From Pseudoalteromonas holothuriae (GTDB lineage: Bacteria > Pseudomonadota > Gammaproteobacteria > Enterobacterales > Alteromonadaceae), in the NCBI RefSeq assembly GCF_945859825.1, contig NZ_CAMAPC010000006.1, positions 62,001 through 126,000 on the forward strand: a stretch of DNA of 64,000 nt, written 5' to 3'. Shown here piece by piece: positions 18,522 through 28,342 of the stretch (positions are counted from its first letter, which is position 1; each line of letters opens with the position of its first letter). The translations under genes were made by a program, and so were the position numbers. The notes below the pieces were generated by a model. That model saw only the letters and a list, made by a program, of their open reading frames with translations. It searched no databases and was not told the origin of the DNA.

Positions 18522-20507
18522 GTGTATAAACAATTGAACCTAAGTAACTTTTCAGCAAAAGGGGTATTTGCACAATACACCCACCTAAATGCTAATTCAA
18601 AGCAACTGGAATTAGTTAGCACTACCTGTAGTCATTGTTTTCTATGGGAAGAGATGTTCTGCCCACCCTCTATTTCATCAGGTATCATTCTATTTCGTGT
18701 TAAAATTACCTTAAGCAATAAGACCATACATAATGTCACTGTGGCGCGATGTAACGAAGTCAATGTGCATTTTCAGCAGTTTTGGATAGCAAAACATGGT
18801 AATACCCTTATCAACACTATTGGTAAAATTGAACAGTTGTTACAGCGGCAGTATCTATCTTTTGGAAACCTTAAAAGAGTGCGTGAAATTGTAGCGAAAA
18901 TAGTACCTCAATGGTTAAGTTGGCAACCTATCATTACTTTGCCTGATGATTTGCGACAGGCACTTTATACGCTTGAAGAGATCCAACAATGGCAAGATAC
19001 CGATATTGCAGGTTTCCGTCATGCATACATTAATTATCAGGCACACCAATTTAAGCACTTTTTTGATAATGTTGAGAAGCTGCCTCTCACAGAAGCTCAA
19101 AGGCGTGCATGTATTGTCCAAGATGAGCGGCAGTTATTATTGGCTGGTGCAGGTACTGGGAAAACAAGTGTGATGGTGGCGCGTGCACAGTTTTTAGTGC
19201 ACTGTGCAGCAGCTAATGCTAAGCAAGTGTTATTACTGGCATATGGCAGTGAAGCTGCAAAAGAGCTTAAAAAAAGAGCGGGTGAAAGTTTTAGTTGTAT
19301 GACCTTTCATGCCTTGGGTTTGCATATTATTGAAATGGTTGAAGGCCAAAAACCAAAGCTTAGTGACTTGGTGAGTGATCAAACACAAAAGCATATGTTT
19401 ATCCTCGATACTTTACAAGCACTTTGCTTACAGCCTAGCTATCACACTATATTTAAGCAGTTTTGTCAGGTAGAGTGTCATATCACGGTAGGTGATGCAG
19501 TAGCGTTTTTAAACTCCCCAAAATGTTCAGTCGTAGTCAAACATATTGCTACGCTTATAAGTCATTACAAAAACTCACGTTTGCTGTCTAAGTTACCTCA
19601 AGTTGAAGTTGACTGCAGTGAGTTGCTTGAATGCATTAAACCCATTATCGGGGAGTATCAACTTTATTTGGAAAGTGAGCAAGCTATCGACTTTGAAGAT
19701 ATGATAGCTAAAGCAATCAATTATATAGAAAACAATCAATTTGTTGTGCCTTGGGTGCATATCATGGTGGATGAGTTTCAAGACTTGTCGCCAATTCGGG
19801 CAAAGCTATTACATACTTTGCTTGGTAAATCGAAAAAGCGTTATCTCTTTGCTGTTGGTGATGATTGGCAATCTATATATCGTTTTAGCGGTGCAGATGT
19901 TAAATTGACGACTCATTTTAGCGAGTATTTTGGAGTGGCCACTGTAGATGTGTTGGATCAAACGTTTCGTTACCCCCAAGCAATATTGGATGTGTCGAGT
20001 CAATTCGTTTGTGCAAATCCTACACAAATATTTAAGCAGCTTACTGCTTATACCTGTTCGTCCATTGCTGCATTTGTTGTCAAACTGGTAGAGAGTGACG
20101 ATATGGCTTTGGAAAGTTCACTTGCACAGGTTGCCCGTAACGGTGAGTCTAGTGTATTTTTATTGGCGCGTTTTCATAAGCAGCTGCCAACCAAACAGCG
20201 TTTAACTGAGCTTCGAGAGATGTTTAGAAGTTTGAATATCAAAGCGATGACTTTTCATGCCTCTAAGGGTAAAGAGGCACAATTTTGTATTTTGATGGGT
20301 CTACATGAAGGCAAGAGTGGCTTTCCTGCTCAAGTGCGTGTTCGGCCTCTGTTAAATGCAATGTTACCTGAGCAGGAGTCCTACCCTTATGCTGAAGAGC
20401 GGCGTTTATTTTATGTTGCTTTAACACGGGCTAAGCAACAGGTGTTTTTATTCAAACCAAACGATAAACCATGTCGATTCTTAGATGAATTAGAAATTGA
20501 ACCGTGA
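18522..20507 (+). CDS. helD: UvrD-family DNA helicase, helicase IV (HelD)-like
   Basis: A 661-residue superfamily 1 helicase, close in length to E. coli helicase IV (684). Walker A is LLAGAGTGKTSVM near residue 210, the Walker B/DExx box is MVDEFQDLSP near 418, and the motifs GDDWQSIYRFSGA, TFHASKGKEAQ and RRLFYVALTRAK follow in order. The N-terminal 190 residues are weakly conserved, as in HelD, where they differ from UvrD and Rep. It would unwind DNA 3' to 5' using ATP; helicase IV has a minor role in recombination and repair. The start is a GTG without a convincing ribosome binding site, so the exact N-terminus is uncertain. Confidence 0.85.
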   Translation: MYKQLNLSNFSAKGVFAQYTHLNANSKQLELVSTTCSHCFLWEEMFCPPSISSGIILFRVKITLSNKTIHNVTVARCNEVNVHFQQFWIAKHGNTLINTIGKIEQLLQRQYLSFGNLKRVREIVAKIVPQWLSWQPIITLPDDLRQALYTLEEIQQWQDTDIAGFRHAYINYQAHQFKHFFDNVEKLPLTEAQRRACIVQDERQLLLAGAGTGKTSVMVARAQFLVHCAAANAKQVLLLAYGSEAAKELKKRAGESFSCMTFHALGLHIIEMVEGQKPKLSDLVSDQTQKHMFILDTLQALCLQPSYHTIFKQFCQVECHITVGDAVAFLNSPKCSVVVKHIATLISHYKNSRLLSKLPQVEVDCSELLECIKPIIGEYQLYLESEQAIDFEDMIAKAINYIENNQFVVPWVHIMVDEFQDLSPIRAKLLHTLLGKSKKRYLFAVGDDWQSIYRFSGADVKLTTHFSEYFGVATVDVLDQTFRYPQAILDVSSQFVCANPTQIFKQLTAYTCSSIAAFVVKLVESDDMALESSLAQVARNGESSVFLLARFHKQLPTKQRLTELREMFRSLNIKAMTFHASKGKEAQFCILMGLHEGKSGFPAQVRVRPLLNAMLPEQESYPYAEERRLFYVALTRAKQQVFLFKPNDKPCRFLDELEIEP

Positions 20508-20617
20508 TCCTTAAAATTTACTGAATATAGACCTACTAAGCCGTTTATCTTTGCCATTATTAAACTATTCTTGAAGTGTCACCGTACCAATATTTATTAA
20601 AATATCTAGGAATAATA

Positions 20618-21907
20618 ATGGCTAAGAATATTTTGCAAGATGCATTAACTAGACTCGATAATATCGCGAAAAATAACGCACAATTTAATCCTATATTGGA
20701 AGCGCTAAATCAGCCGCAGAGTACTCTAACAAGTAATATTGCAATTAGAAAAGACAGTGGAGATACCGCTTATTTCAAAGCGTATCGTTGTCGTTATAAT
20801 GATTTACTTGGGCCCACCAAAGGGGGTATTCGTTTTCATCAAGATGCCGATCAAAATGAAGTAGAGGCTTTAGCGCTCTGGATGACGTTAAAATGTGCAG
20901 TGGTGAATGTACCATTTGGTGGTGCAAAAGGCGCGGTTACTGTTGATCCAAAGCAGCTTTCCCCGATGGAGTTAGAACGTTTAGCACGTGCTTACATTAG
21001 AGCTAATGCAGACTTTATTGGTCCTCAATTGGATATTCCAGCACCTGACGTGTATACCAATGCTCGTATTATGGGATGGATGATGGATGAATACGAAAAA
21101 ATAACTCGCACAAAATGTCCTGATGTGATCACTGGTAAGCCAGTTGCGTTTGGTGGCAGCTTAGGACGAGATAGCGCCACTGGGCGAGGTGCTTTTTTAT
21201 GTGTTGAAGCATTAGCAAACAAATTAGACTGGCAGGTTCAGGACAAAACAGTTGCGGTACAAGGCTTTGGTAATGGGGGATATCATTGCGCACGGCTACT
21301 CCAAGGTGCTGGGTATAAAATAGTGGCCGTTAGTGACTCTAAAGGTGGCATATATTGTGAACAGGGGCTCGATATAGAAAGCGTATATGAGGAAAAGCAG
21401 CGCAGTAACACATTGAAAGCAGTTTACTGCCAGCACTCAGTTTGTGAAGATAGGGAGCATACTCGTATTAGCAATGATGAGCTATTGACGCTTGATGTTG
21501 ATTTATTAGTACCTGCTGCATTGGCAGGGGTTATAACAGCAGATAATGTTGATCAAGTTCATGCTAAATATATTGTAGAGATAGCTAATGGCCCAATAAC
21601 CGCAGATGTCGACCAGCAGCTGAATGCACAGGGCACTCAAGTCATTCCTGATATTCTGGCTAATGCAGGTGGCGTTATTGTGAGTTTTTTTGAGTGGTGT
21701 CAAAATCGCCAAGGAGAAGCATGGTCTGAACAAAAAGTGCACGATAAGCTGGCAGATTATATGCACAGTGCATTTGAACAGGCGTGGCAACATTATCAAC
21801 AAGGTGATGATTCAATGCGTGTTTCAGTCTACAAGTTAGCGCTCAAAAAGCTTTCTGAAGCTTTAGAGGCGCATGGGACTGCAGATTATTTCTCACATTC
21901 TGAATAA
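20618..21907 (+). CDS. Glutamate/leucine/phenylalanine/valine-family dehydrogenase (probable glutamate dehydrogenase)
   Basis: A 429-residue amino-acid dehydrogenase. The family active-site signature with its catalytic Lys is visible as VPFGGAKGAVTVDP near residue 108, the substrate loop LLGPTKGGIRFH near 62, and the Rossmann motif VAVQGFGNGGYH near 214; IANGPIT and ILANAGGVIVSFFEW near the C-terminus are typical for glutamate dehydrogenases of the NAD type. It would deaminate glutamate to 2-oxoglutarate, linking carbon and nitrogen metabolism. The ATG at 20618 (MAKNILQDAL) has AGGA upstream and is preferred to the GTG at 20576. Confidence 0.9.
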   Translation: MAKNILQDALTRLDNIAKNNAQFNPILEALNQPQSTLTSNIAIRKDSGDTAYFKAYRCRYNDLLGPTKGGIRFHQDADQNEVEALALWMTLKCAVVNVPFGGAKGAVTVDPKQLSPMELERLARAYIRANADFIGPQLDIPAPDVYTNARIMGWMMDEYEKITRTKCPDVITGKPVAFGGSLGRDSATGRGAFLCVEALANKLDWQVQDKTVAVQGFGNGGYHCARLLQGAGYKIVAVSDSKGGIYCEQGLDIESVYEEKQRSNTLKAVYCQHSVCEDREHTRISNDELLTLDVDLLVPAALAGVITADNVDQVHAKYIVEIANGPITADVDQQLNAQGTQVIPDILANAGGVIVSFFEWCQNRQGEAWSEQKVHDKLADYMHSAFEQAWQHYQQGDDSMRVSVYKLALKKLSEALEAHGTADYFSHSE

Positions 21908-21924
21908 GCACATATGCAAAAGGG

Positions 21925-22149
21925 TTAGAGATTTTTAAATTGTTCTTTTAGCACGTAGCCGTCATCAGTGACAATTTTTTCAAGTGTGGCTACGCGCTCT
22001 TTAAGTGCTCTGAGCTCTGCATTTAAAGCTTCATTATGCTTACTGTGTTGTGATTTTTGATGTGATAGATACCGATTAAACATTTTACTGATTATGCTAA
22101 AACCCACCGTTATAAACACAATCAATACAATCATCGTCGTACCAGACAT
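21925..22149 (-). CDS. Small membrane protein with coiled coil, PspB-like
   Basis: A 74-residue protein: one transmembrane helix (MIVLIVFITVGFSIISKMF) followed by a basic stretch and a leucine-zipper-like helix (EALNAELRALKERVATLEKIV). This layout is that of phage-shock protein B, a membrane regulator of the Psp envelope-stress response, but no pspA or pspC is adjacent, so the name is only by resemblance. The start at 22149 has a strong GGAGGAAG site in front; the longer frame from 22179 includes that site and is unlikely. Convergent with the dehydrogenase gene, only 17 bases apart. Confidence 0.75.
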   Translation of the reverse strand: MSGTTMIVLIVFITVGFSIISKMFNRYLSHQKSQHSKHNEALNAELRALKERVATLEKIVTDDGYVLKEQFKNL

Positions 22150-22242
22150 AACTTCCTCCATTGCTGTTGACGCAAACATGACTTGATGATTAATTTAACA
22201 CAATCAGGCTTGATAGGAAGTGACTTGTGTCATGAGAGACTG

Positions 22243-22275
22243 AAAAAAGAGATACGGGAGTCGAAGGCTCCCGTA
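22243..22275 (-). terminator. Rho-independent terminator after queC
   Basis: On the minus strand: stem TACGGGAG / CTCCCGTA (22268-22275 and 22253-22260) with a seven-base loop, then a tract rich in T (TCTCTTTTTT). It lies seven bases after the queC stop. Confidence 0.85.
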
Positions 22276-22282
22276 AATATAT

Positions 22283-22942
22283 CTAGGCTTCGTAACTTAG
22301 TGGGTCTTGTGCGTTGTTTAATTGAAATGCTTCTAAGCGTTCTTGGCAAGCACCACACTTTCCGCACGCTTTTTCTCGACCATTGTAGCAAGTCCAAGTA
22401 TCACCGTAATCAAGGCCCATATTTAAACCGTCAGTTAAAATGTCAATTTTACTGCTATTTAAATATGGACAAACAATGTCAATTTCTTCGTAGTTGGCTA
22501 CTTTGCAGACATCATCCATCTTTTTAACGAACTCGGGTCGGCAATCTGGATAAATAGCGTGATCTCCTGAATGCGCACCATAAAAAACCTTGTTGGCCTT
22601 CAAAGACACTGCATAGCCAACTGCTAATGATAGTAAAATCATATTTCGATTAGGTACTACAGTGCTTTTCATGCTTTCTTCTTCGTAGTGGCCTTCAGGT
22701 ACGTCAATATCATCAGTAAGTGAAGAGCCGCCAATGAGCTGGTTGATGGCTGAAATATCTACCACTTTGTGCGCGATGCTTAGCTTTTCACACACTTGTG
22801 ATGCCACTTCTAGCTCTTTAACATGACGCTGGCCATAGTTAAAAGACAGCGCATAGACTTCATAACCGGCACGAATGGCTTTGTTTAATACGGTGTATGA
22901 GTCCATACCACCAGAATAAATGACAACGACTTTTTCACTCAT
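22283..22942 (-). CDS. queC: 7-cyano-7-deazaguanine synthase
   Basis: QueC converts 7-carboxy-7-deazaguanine to preQ0 with ATP and ammonia, in the synthesis of queuosine for tRNA. The 219-residue protein has the PP-loop [12 protein letters not shown] (residues 8-19), the family stretch [14 protein letters not shown], and a C-terminal zinc site of four Cys ([17 protein letters not shown]). It is divergent from queE, the preceding step of the same pathway, with 122 bases between the starts. No preQ1 riboswitch could be made out in that gap. Confidence 0.96.
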   Translation of the reverse strand: MSEKVVVIYSGGMDSYTVLNKAIRAGYEVYALSFNYGQRHVKELEVASQVCEKLSIAHKVVDISAINQLIGGSSLTDDIDVPEGHYEEESMKSTVVPNRNMILLSLAVGYAVSLKANKVFYGAHSGDHAIYPDCRPEFVKKMDDVCKVANYEEIDIVCPYLNSSKIDILTDGLNMGLDYGDTWTCYNGREKACGKCGACQERLEAFQLNNAQDPLSYEA

Positions 22943-23064
22943 AGGGCTTTGCCTCGATTTTTAATAGAGGTTTACTTCAGGGCGCGATATACTACACGGC
23001 CGCTGAGGAAATAACAATTTCCAAAGGCGATTTTTTGAGTTTTTGAAGTTGTTACGGAGCCGTT

Positions 23065-23730
23065 TTGTACAAAATCAATGAAATTTTTGAAACTATTCAA
23101 GGTGAGGCTAGTTACACTGGTGTACCATCAATTTTTTTACGCCTGCAAGGTTGCCCTGTAGGCTGCGCCTGGTGTGATACCAAGCAAACATGGGATATAA
23201 ACCCAACCTATCGTATTTCCTTGGATAAAACGGTTGAGAAAAAAGCAGACTCACAATGGTGGGCTGAGGCGACTCCAGAACAAATACTTGCTATGTTTAA
23301 ACAACGAGGTTACCTCGCAAAGCATGTCGTGATCACAGGTGGCGAGCCGTGTATGTTTGACTTAGTGCCGGTGTGCGAATTACTTCATGAAGCAGGCTAT
23401 AGTACTCAAATTGAAACCAGTGGTACCTTTGAAATCAAAGTACCTGAGCAGACTTGGGTCACCGTATCGCCAAAAATTAATATGCGTGGTGGTTATGACG
23501 TATTGGCCAGTGCTATGCAGCGTGCTGATGAGATTAAACACCCCGTTGCAATGCAAAAGCATGTTGAAGAGCTTGAACTGTTATTTGAACAAACAGGCGT
23601 CAAACCTAAGCTAGTTTATTTACAACCAATCAGTCAAAAAACCTCAGCGACAAAACTTGCAATCGACACTTGTATGAAGAAAAATTGGCGCCTGTCAGTA
23701 CAAGTACATAAATATATCGGTATTAATTGA
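23065..23730 (+). CDS. queE: 7-carboxy-7-deazaguanine synthase (radical SAM)
   Basis: QueE is the radical-SAM enzyme that turns 6-carboxytetrahydropterin into 7-carboxy-7-deazaguanine. The 221-residue chain begins YKINEIFETIQGEASYTGVP and has the Fe-S cluster motif CPVGCAWC (C-x3-C-x2-C) near residue 31, then the cap GGEPCMFDL. The start is TTG at 23065 with GGAG six bases before it; no in-frame ATG gives a complete N-terminus. It is paired with divergent queC. Only these two steps of the queuosine pathway are in the window. Confidence 0.95.
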   Translation: MYKINEIFETIQGEASYTGVPSIFLRLQGCPVGCAWCDTKQTWDINPTYRISLDKTVEKKADSQWWAEATPEQILAMFKQRGYLAKHVVITGGEPCMFDLVPVCELLHEAGYSTQIETSGTFEIKVPEQTWVTVSPKINMRGGYDVLASAMQRADEIKHPVAMQKHVEELELLFEQTGVKPKLVYLQPISQKTSATKLAIDTCMKKNWRLSVQVHKYIGIN

Positions 23731-23839
23731 TAACAGCAGCAAACAATCAAAAAATTAGTATCGGTAGAAAAGATAGCAGGTAACAGCATGCTGCTATCTT
23801 TTTATGAGTCTTAAGCTTTAGAGAAAGTAATACACAGCT

Positions 23840-25828
23840 CTAAGGCTGGGTACGATAATAACCTAAAACTTTAGACTGGCTAACAAGCGCCCCTTGTAAG
23901 TAAGTGTCTTGTACTAAATAGTCGTACTGCGCGGCATTATGCTTAATGCGGTTTAGCATCTCAATACTTGTTTGGCCTTCAAATATGTCTGTCACAGGTG
24001 GATCGCCTACAAAATTAGTAAACCATGGGAACCAGCTGTTATCTTGCCCACTAACACTTTGATTAGGGGAGTAGTTGTTGCTTTGCCAGCGATCAAAAGT
24101 CAGTGTTTTGAGGGTGAACAAGCCAAATCCAGATTGAGTCATACAAGCATTTGCTGCTTGATACTCTGGGTAACCTGAGCTGGCCGCAAAGTTATTACAC
24201 ATATTGTGAGGTAAGTGGCTACTATTTGCTGCTTGGTACTCAACTTCTCGAAACATGACCGGTTGTGCTGGATTACCAGCAGGGAAGATAATATTTGCGG
24301 CAACGGGTGAGTTCCAACGGGTGTGGTACATGGCAATTGCCAGGCCTAAATATTCTTTGCTCGTTGCAATGTTATCTGGGTGAGTCCATGAGCCTCCAGG
24401 GTCTACAGGTACGCCAGCATCTTGAAAAATTATTCCGTGTTGGTTGTTTTCAAGCTCATTCATGAGCGTTGGAGTGGTATTATCTACAACTGTAGTTGGG
24501 ATCATGCCGCTTGCTGTGCTGGGGGTGTAGGTTAGGGTTGGATTGTTTAAAGCCTTCCAACACAATAAGCCATATCCGTAACCATCAGCTATAAATGGAC
24601 AACCAAGCATTGCTGATGATGATTGATTTGTTTGGTATGTATGAGTCGTGGATGTTGTAGTCGCTTCGCCAGTGCCTACTAACAGTCCCCATGGGTGCTT
24701 TTCGATGGTTGCATCATAAAGCTCAGATTCGGGTAAATATAAGGTGGTTGCAAAGTGTGCATTGAGGTTGCGGTCAAGCTCAATAAGTCGTGTTGCCACC
24801 ATCTTTGAGTTATGTTTCTTTGGGTATTGAGTGATAATAGGTTGCGTTAATGGGCGAAATTCTGTGTCCTTAGCAGCAAGACCTAATATAAAGCTGCTTT
24901 CTAATCCTATTGCACTGTTTATTACATGTTTTAGCCCCAAGGACAGTAAACTCGTCGTTGCGACGATATCAGCATGATCGTTGGTTAATAGAAGTGTATC
25001 GCCTTGATTCAATAACCAATGACTTGCTGCAAATTCAATAACGCGTGTATCAATTAAATTTATCTTCTGATAAGCGTCTTTTTTTTGCAAAACTATGGCG
25101 CTATCTTGCGCTATAATTCGGCTCGTAACGGTAAGGTTATCATGATGGTAGCGTTTGACGGGCGGCTTATATTCGCCAATAAGAGTTGAAAGCTCTAGTT
25201 TGACAGCCGTTGGTGAGTTTTTAATTAGCCAACCGCCATCTTCTGTCGTGGCAAACCTAGCTGGTATATAGTGCCCGCCCTTGGTGACATTGAATGCTTG
25301 CCAATAGGTTGAGCATGTTTTTGAACGGCAGGTTTGGGGTGTACGCTCGATAGAATGTTGATTTTCGCTAAGCTTCGTGTCAAAACCATCAGTAAATTGA
25401 AATTGCAGGTGAGTAGGTTGATTCGTAACATCAAGTGTAAAGACTACCCGTCTTTGATTGCCGCTAACATACAAAGTATTGCCATTATAGTGCCCTAGCG
25501 TAAGTTGAGAGTATGTATCTTGCTGCTGTAGATTGCCAGCTCGCCCTTTTAGGCTTGGTTGATAATGGCTTTCGTTAAATGAGCAGGCGTGGTTTAAATT
25601 GCTAAACTTGAAACTTTGTTTACATGATTGATCTGGGCAAGTTGTAAGCTCTACTTGCTGTTGTTGATAACTCAAGGTATACCATGGTGATATTGCTTGA
25701 TAGCGCTGCGCATCCGAAAAAAATAAAATGGGTAATGTTGATGTATCGCGGTTCAGACCTTGTGCTGAGGCATATTCACAGCCCAACATGGCAAAATATG
25801 CAAGCACAGCCAATGTGAAATGTTTCAT
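23840..25828 (-). CDS. Large secreted protein of unknown function
   Basis: I do not recognise this 662-residue protein. The start at 25828 (MKHFTLAVLAYFAML) has AAGGAATC in front and gives a signal peptide; cleavage after ASA (before QGLN) looks most likely, though MLGC at residues 14-17 could serve as a poor lipobox. The mature part is rich in Ser, Thr, Asn, Gln and aromatic residues and has several cysteine pairs (TCPDQSC, TCRSKTC), suggesting a disulfide-stabilised extracellular fold. Short turn-forming repeats (YQAANSSHLPHN and YPEYQAANACM) recur near the C-terminus. It lies 59 bases downstream of another unknown secreted protein on the same strand, so the two are probably co-transcribed. 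Confidence 0.7.
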   Translation of the reverse strand: MKHFTLAVLAYFAMLGCEYASAQGLNRDTSTLPILFFSDAQRYQAISPWYTLSYQQQQVELTTCPDQSCKQSFKFSNLNHACSFNESHYQPSLKGRAGNLQQQDTYSQLTLGHYNGNTLYVSGNQRRVVFTLDVTNQPTHLQFQFTDGFDTKLSENQHSIERTPQTCRSKTCSTYWQAFNVTKGGHYIPARFATTEDGGWLIKNSPTAVKLELSTLIGEYKPPVKRYHHDNLTVTSRIIAQDSAIVLQKKDAYQKINLIDTRVIEFAASHWLLNQGDTLLLTNDHADIVATTSLLSLGLKHVINSAIGLESSFILGLAAKDTEFRPLTQPIITQYPKKHNSKMVATRLIELDRNLNAHFATTLYLPESELYDATIEKHPWGLLVGTGEATTTSTTHTYQTNQSSSAMLGCPFIADGYGYGLLCWKALNNPTLTYTPSTASGMIPTTVVDNTTPTLMNELENNQHGIIFQDAGVPVDPGGSWTHPDNIATSKEYLGLAIAMYHTRWNSPVAANIIFPAGNPAQPVMFREVEYQAANSSHLPHNMCNNFAASSGYPEYQAANACMTQSGFGLFTLKTLTFDRWQSNNYSPNQSVSGQDNSWFPWFTNFVGDPPVTDIFEGQTSIEMLNRIKHNAAQYDYLVQDTYLQGALVSQSKVLGYYRTQP

Positions 25829-25887
25829 AATGATTCCTTGTAGGTGATAAGTGTGGAGCAACATAGCGGCCCCACACAGGTGCCAAG

Positions 25888-27513
25888 TTAGTGCACAATA
25901 CCTTGTGACTGACTTGCGCTAACTGGCTTATTAAGCTGTATTGAAAGCCAATTTTCTACATCACTGCGTAACGAGGCGTTACTATCTGGTCCTGATTGGT
26001 CAGCATAAAACCACAATCCGGTTGGCGTTGGAGGGGTTACATTTGTACCACAGGTGAAATGATTAGCTGCATACATCAATGCACCTGAGCTGCCGTACTC
26101 AAAGTGACTATCAGAATAACCGCCATAGCCTCTGGCTTTTACCCTCGCACTTGAATCAAGTGTAAAGTGGTACACTTCATTAGGCTGCAAAAGAAAGGGA
26201 CTAACGTCTGATGAGTCAAAGCGTGCTCGCATCGTGCTATTGACCGTTTTTTCATTACCTGAGCGGGTGACCATGCCGGCAATATTGGTGATGAGATCAC
26301 TGGCAAGTTCACCATCGAGTAAACTGCCTGGGCTGTCACTTACAATGGCAGAAGTTATACCCAAAGCCGCTTTTAAAGCACCAAGTACTGAGTTGATATC
26401 CCATCCAGTATTGTAGCTCATAGCAGCACCACCCGCTTTGTTGAATAACACTATTTCAGGTGCGGAGCCTGGTAAGTCAACAGCAAACTTTGCACCATCC
26501 CCTGCGTGAGAGTTGGTTGCTTTTGACCAAATTTGCTTAGCCGTCCCCTTAACATGGTATCTTGAAGAATATGTGCCACGAACTTCTAAATTGCCAGTGC
26601 ATGAGTTGCTTTGGTTACAGTCAAAGCCGCCTGCATCGGTGCACAGCATTTTCACATAAAACTCGCTAGAATTATGGTTAATGCTAGAGTCATAGCCATA
26701 TGCTTTGTGTTTTGACCAGCGTACCCCATCACCTGAGTGAAAAGCACCGTATGCTGTGGTTTTAAAATCTAATTTATGTTTTGATAAGCCGCTGCTATCA
26801 CTTGAATAGTCTGACCAATTACTTGGAGTAGCAGGGTAGTTTGTGACAACATGGCCTGAACCTGTAACTGGTGTGATCATTTGACAGGCACATTGTGATT
26901 TTGTACCACCAGAAGGGTCTTTACTGAGTAAGTCTTTTAATTCAGCGTAAACTTCAGCTGGCAATGCGCTATTGTATTCTAAGATTGAAAGCCCTTTTCG
27001 TTTAGGGGCTGCATGCTCTTCATACCATGCATTAAAGAGTTGAGGTGCTTTTTGCTCAAGGTATTGAGAGAGTGAGATGGCCTTGTACCGATTAAGCCAT
27101 TGAACAAATTGTGCTGGTTTATATTGTATTATGTATCTTGTGAATAAAAAATTATCTTCAGGAGAGGCTTCATTCATCGCCTGTGGCCAATAGTCCAATA
27201 CAGTGGTATCCAACTCTTTTAGTTGCCTCAGTATTTCACCATCGCGGTGATCTCGGGTTAACAACTCTATATAGTGGTTTAGTTCATACTCTTCATCGTT
27301 GCTAGCAATAAACTCAAGTAAAGACAGTGAGTCCGTAGACCAATTCGAGATTGCTTGCCATGTCTGAGCACTCACTTGTGTGGGCAGCATTTGTCCATTT
27401 TCTTGTTTCTTGATGTTCGCCTCAGCTGCTATCGAGCTCAAAGCTGTACCACTAAATAAAAGTGCAGCGGATATAATACTCAATGCATTGGGGTTAAATA
27501 TTGTTCGATTCAT
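25888..27513 (-). CDS. Secreted protein of unknown function, upstream partner of the 662-residue protein
   Basis: A 541-residue exported protein I cannot place. The signal peptide covers about residues 1-30 (cleavage near SIAA|EAN). Residues 35-185 are helical and acidic, with many Trp and Tyr (TDSLSLLEFIASNDEEYELNH...). A Cys motif CACQ near residue 210 starts a Ser/Gly/His-rich domain with two more Cys pairs (MLCTDAGGFDCNQ, NSCTG). A single hydrophobic stretch (SVLGALKAALGITSAIVSD, about 375-393) inside the mature chain is unusual for a soluble secreted protein and could be a membrane-inserting helix. It precedes the 662-residue gene on the same strand. Function unknown; a pore-forming or surface-active role is only a guess. 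Confidence 0.7.
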   Translation of the reverse strand: MNRTIFNPNALSIISAALLFSGTALSSIAAEANIKKQENGQMLPTQVSAQTWQAISNWSTDSLSLLEFIASNDEEYELNHYIELLTRDHRDGEILRQLKELDTTVLDYWPQAMNEASPEDNFLFTRYIIQYKPAQFVQWLNRYKAISLSQYLEQKAPQLFNAWYEEHAAPKRKGLSILEYNSALPAEVYAELKDLLSKDPSGGTKSQCACQMITPVTGSGHVVTNYPATPSNWSDYSSDSSGLSKHKLDFKTTAYGAFHSGDGVRWSKHKAYGYDSSINHNSSEFYVKMLCTDAGGFDCNQSNSCTGNLEVRGTYSSRYHVKGTAKQIWSKATNSHAGDGAKFAVDLPGSAPEIVLFNKAGGAAMSYNTGWDINSVLGALKAALGITSAIVSDSPGSLLDGELASDLITNIAGMVTRSGNEKTVNSTMRARFDSSDVSPFLLQPNEVYHFTLDSSARVKARGYGGYSDSHFEYGSSGALMYAANHFTCGTNVTPPTPTGLWFYADQSGPDSNASLRSDVENWLSIQLNKPVSASQSQGIVH

Positions 27514-27873
27514 TATGATCTATTCCTTCATTAATAATGGGCACAGAAAATTCAAGTGCAATTTAATAGTGATGGTAATTTTGACGTGATTGAACAAAGT
27601 TTCTGGGTCATGTAGGGGTCAATTGGGTAAACGTACTAAGGTGCGTGGCTCATGGAGGATTTATCGTTACTAATTATCATGTGAAATAAAACAAAAGTAT
27701 AACTATCATAATGTTATTTTTATATTTACCAAAAATTACCCATTTGCCCCGTAATTTTATGTGCAAGTAATGCAGGTTTGCGACAATGTGTGATTATTGC
27801 AATGGATTCCTACTGTGTTAATTGGGGTGTGTTTTGCAACTTAAAAATTGAACTCATAAAAAGGAAATATGTG
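27514..27873. other. 360-base intergenic region between divergent secreted-protein genes
   Basis: No gene is visible. The region separates the minus-strand pair from the plus-strand small secreted protein and must hold both promoters. It is AT-rich towards 27680-27760. A short near-repeat of GGGTCA (27606 and 27617 areas) is noted but is too short to call an operator. Confidence 0.5.
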
Positions 27874-28335
27874 ATGAACAAGGTTATTTTTTTATGTGCT
27901 TTACTTATCGCAGGGTACAGTTATGGACATAATTCGCAAACAATACAACTACAGCAAAATAATGAAAGCTGTACAAAGGCACAAACGGTCTTACTTGGTA
28001 AAATGACTCTCTTTGCTGGTACGTTCAAATATTTACGCAGTGAAGGCAGTAATGTGTGTAATGCATTTAATGCAAAGCTATTAGGTAATGTTGCTGAACC
28101 TATGCTTGATTGCGGACAGTTTGACGATTGGCGATTAGCTTATGATATGGGTAACAAAATGTGCCAATCATTACGCAGCAATATGATTAACTACAGCGAC
28201 TCGTTAAGTCCACAAATGAAAGTGTTTGCACGTTTTGAGGGGCCATTTGAATTTAAAGGTGACCGTCATCATCAACAATATAACGCGAGTATGGGCGTAT
28301 CTTTGGCTTGTTATTTATGTGATCAGAACCGTTAA
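27874..28335 (+). CDS. Small secreted cysteine-rich protein of unknown function
   Basis: A 153-residue exported protein. The ATG at 27874 (MNKVIFLCALLIAGYSYG) gives a clean signal peptide cleaved near YG|HN; the longer open frame upstream adds 32 residues and is not supported. AAGGAA lies about nine bases before the start. The mature protein has seven or so cysteines (ESCTKA, SNVCNAF, LDCGQF, KMCQSL, LACYLC), pointing to disulfides, and no family I recognise. It is divergent from the two large secreted proteins and convergent with the TPR gene, with only seven bases to the latter's stop, so the group may work together. Confidence 0.65.
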   Translation: MNKVIFLCALLIAGYSYGHNSQTIQLQQNNESCTKAQTVLLGKMTLFAGTFKYLRSEGSNVCNAFNAKLLGNVAEPMLDCGQFDDWRLAYDMGNKMCQSLRSNMINYSDSLSPQMKVFARFEGPFEFKGDRHHQQYNASMGVSLACYLCDQNR

Positions 28336-28342
28336 GTTTAAA

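Noticed and set aside
22943..23064. Possible preQ1 riboswitch in the queC-queE gap
   Set aside because: The 122-base gap does not show the pseudoknot layout or a conserved A-rich tail of the known classes, and only a weak CCTC/GAGG hairpin is visible.
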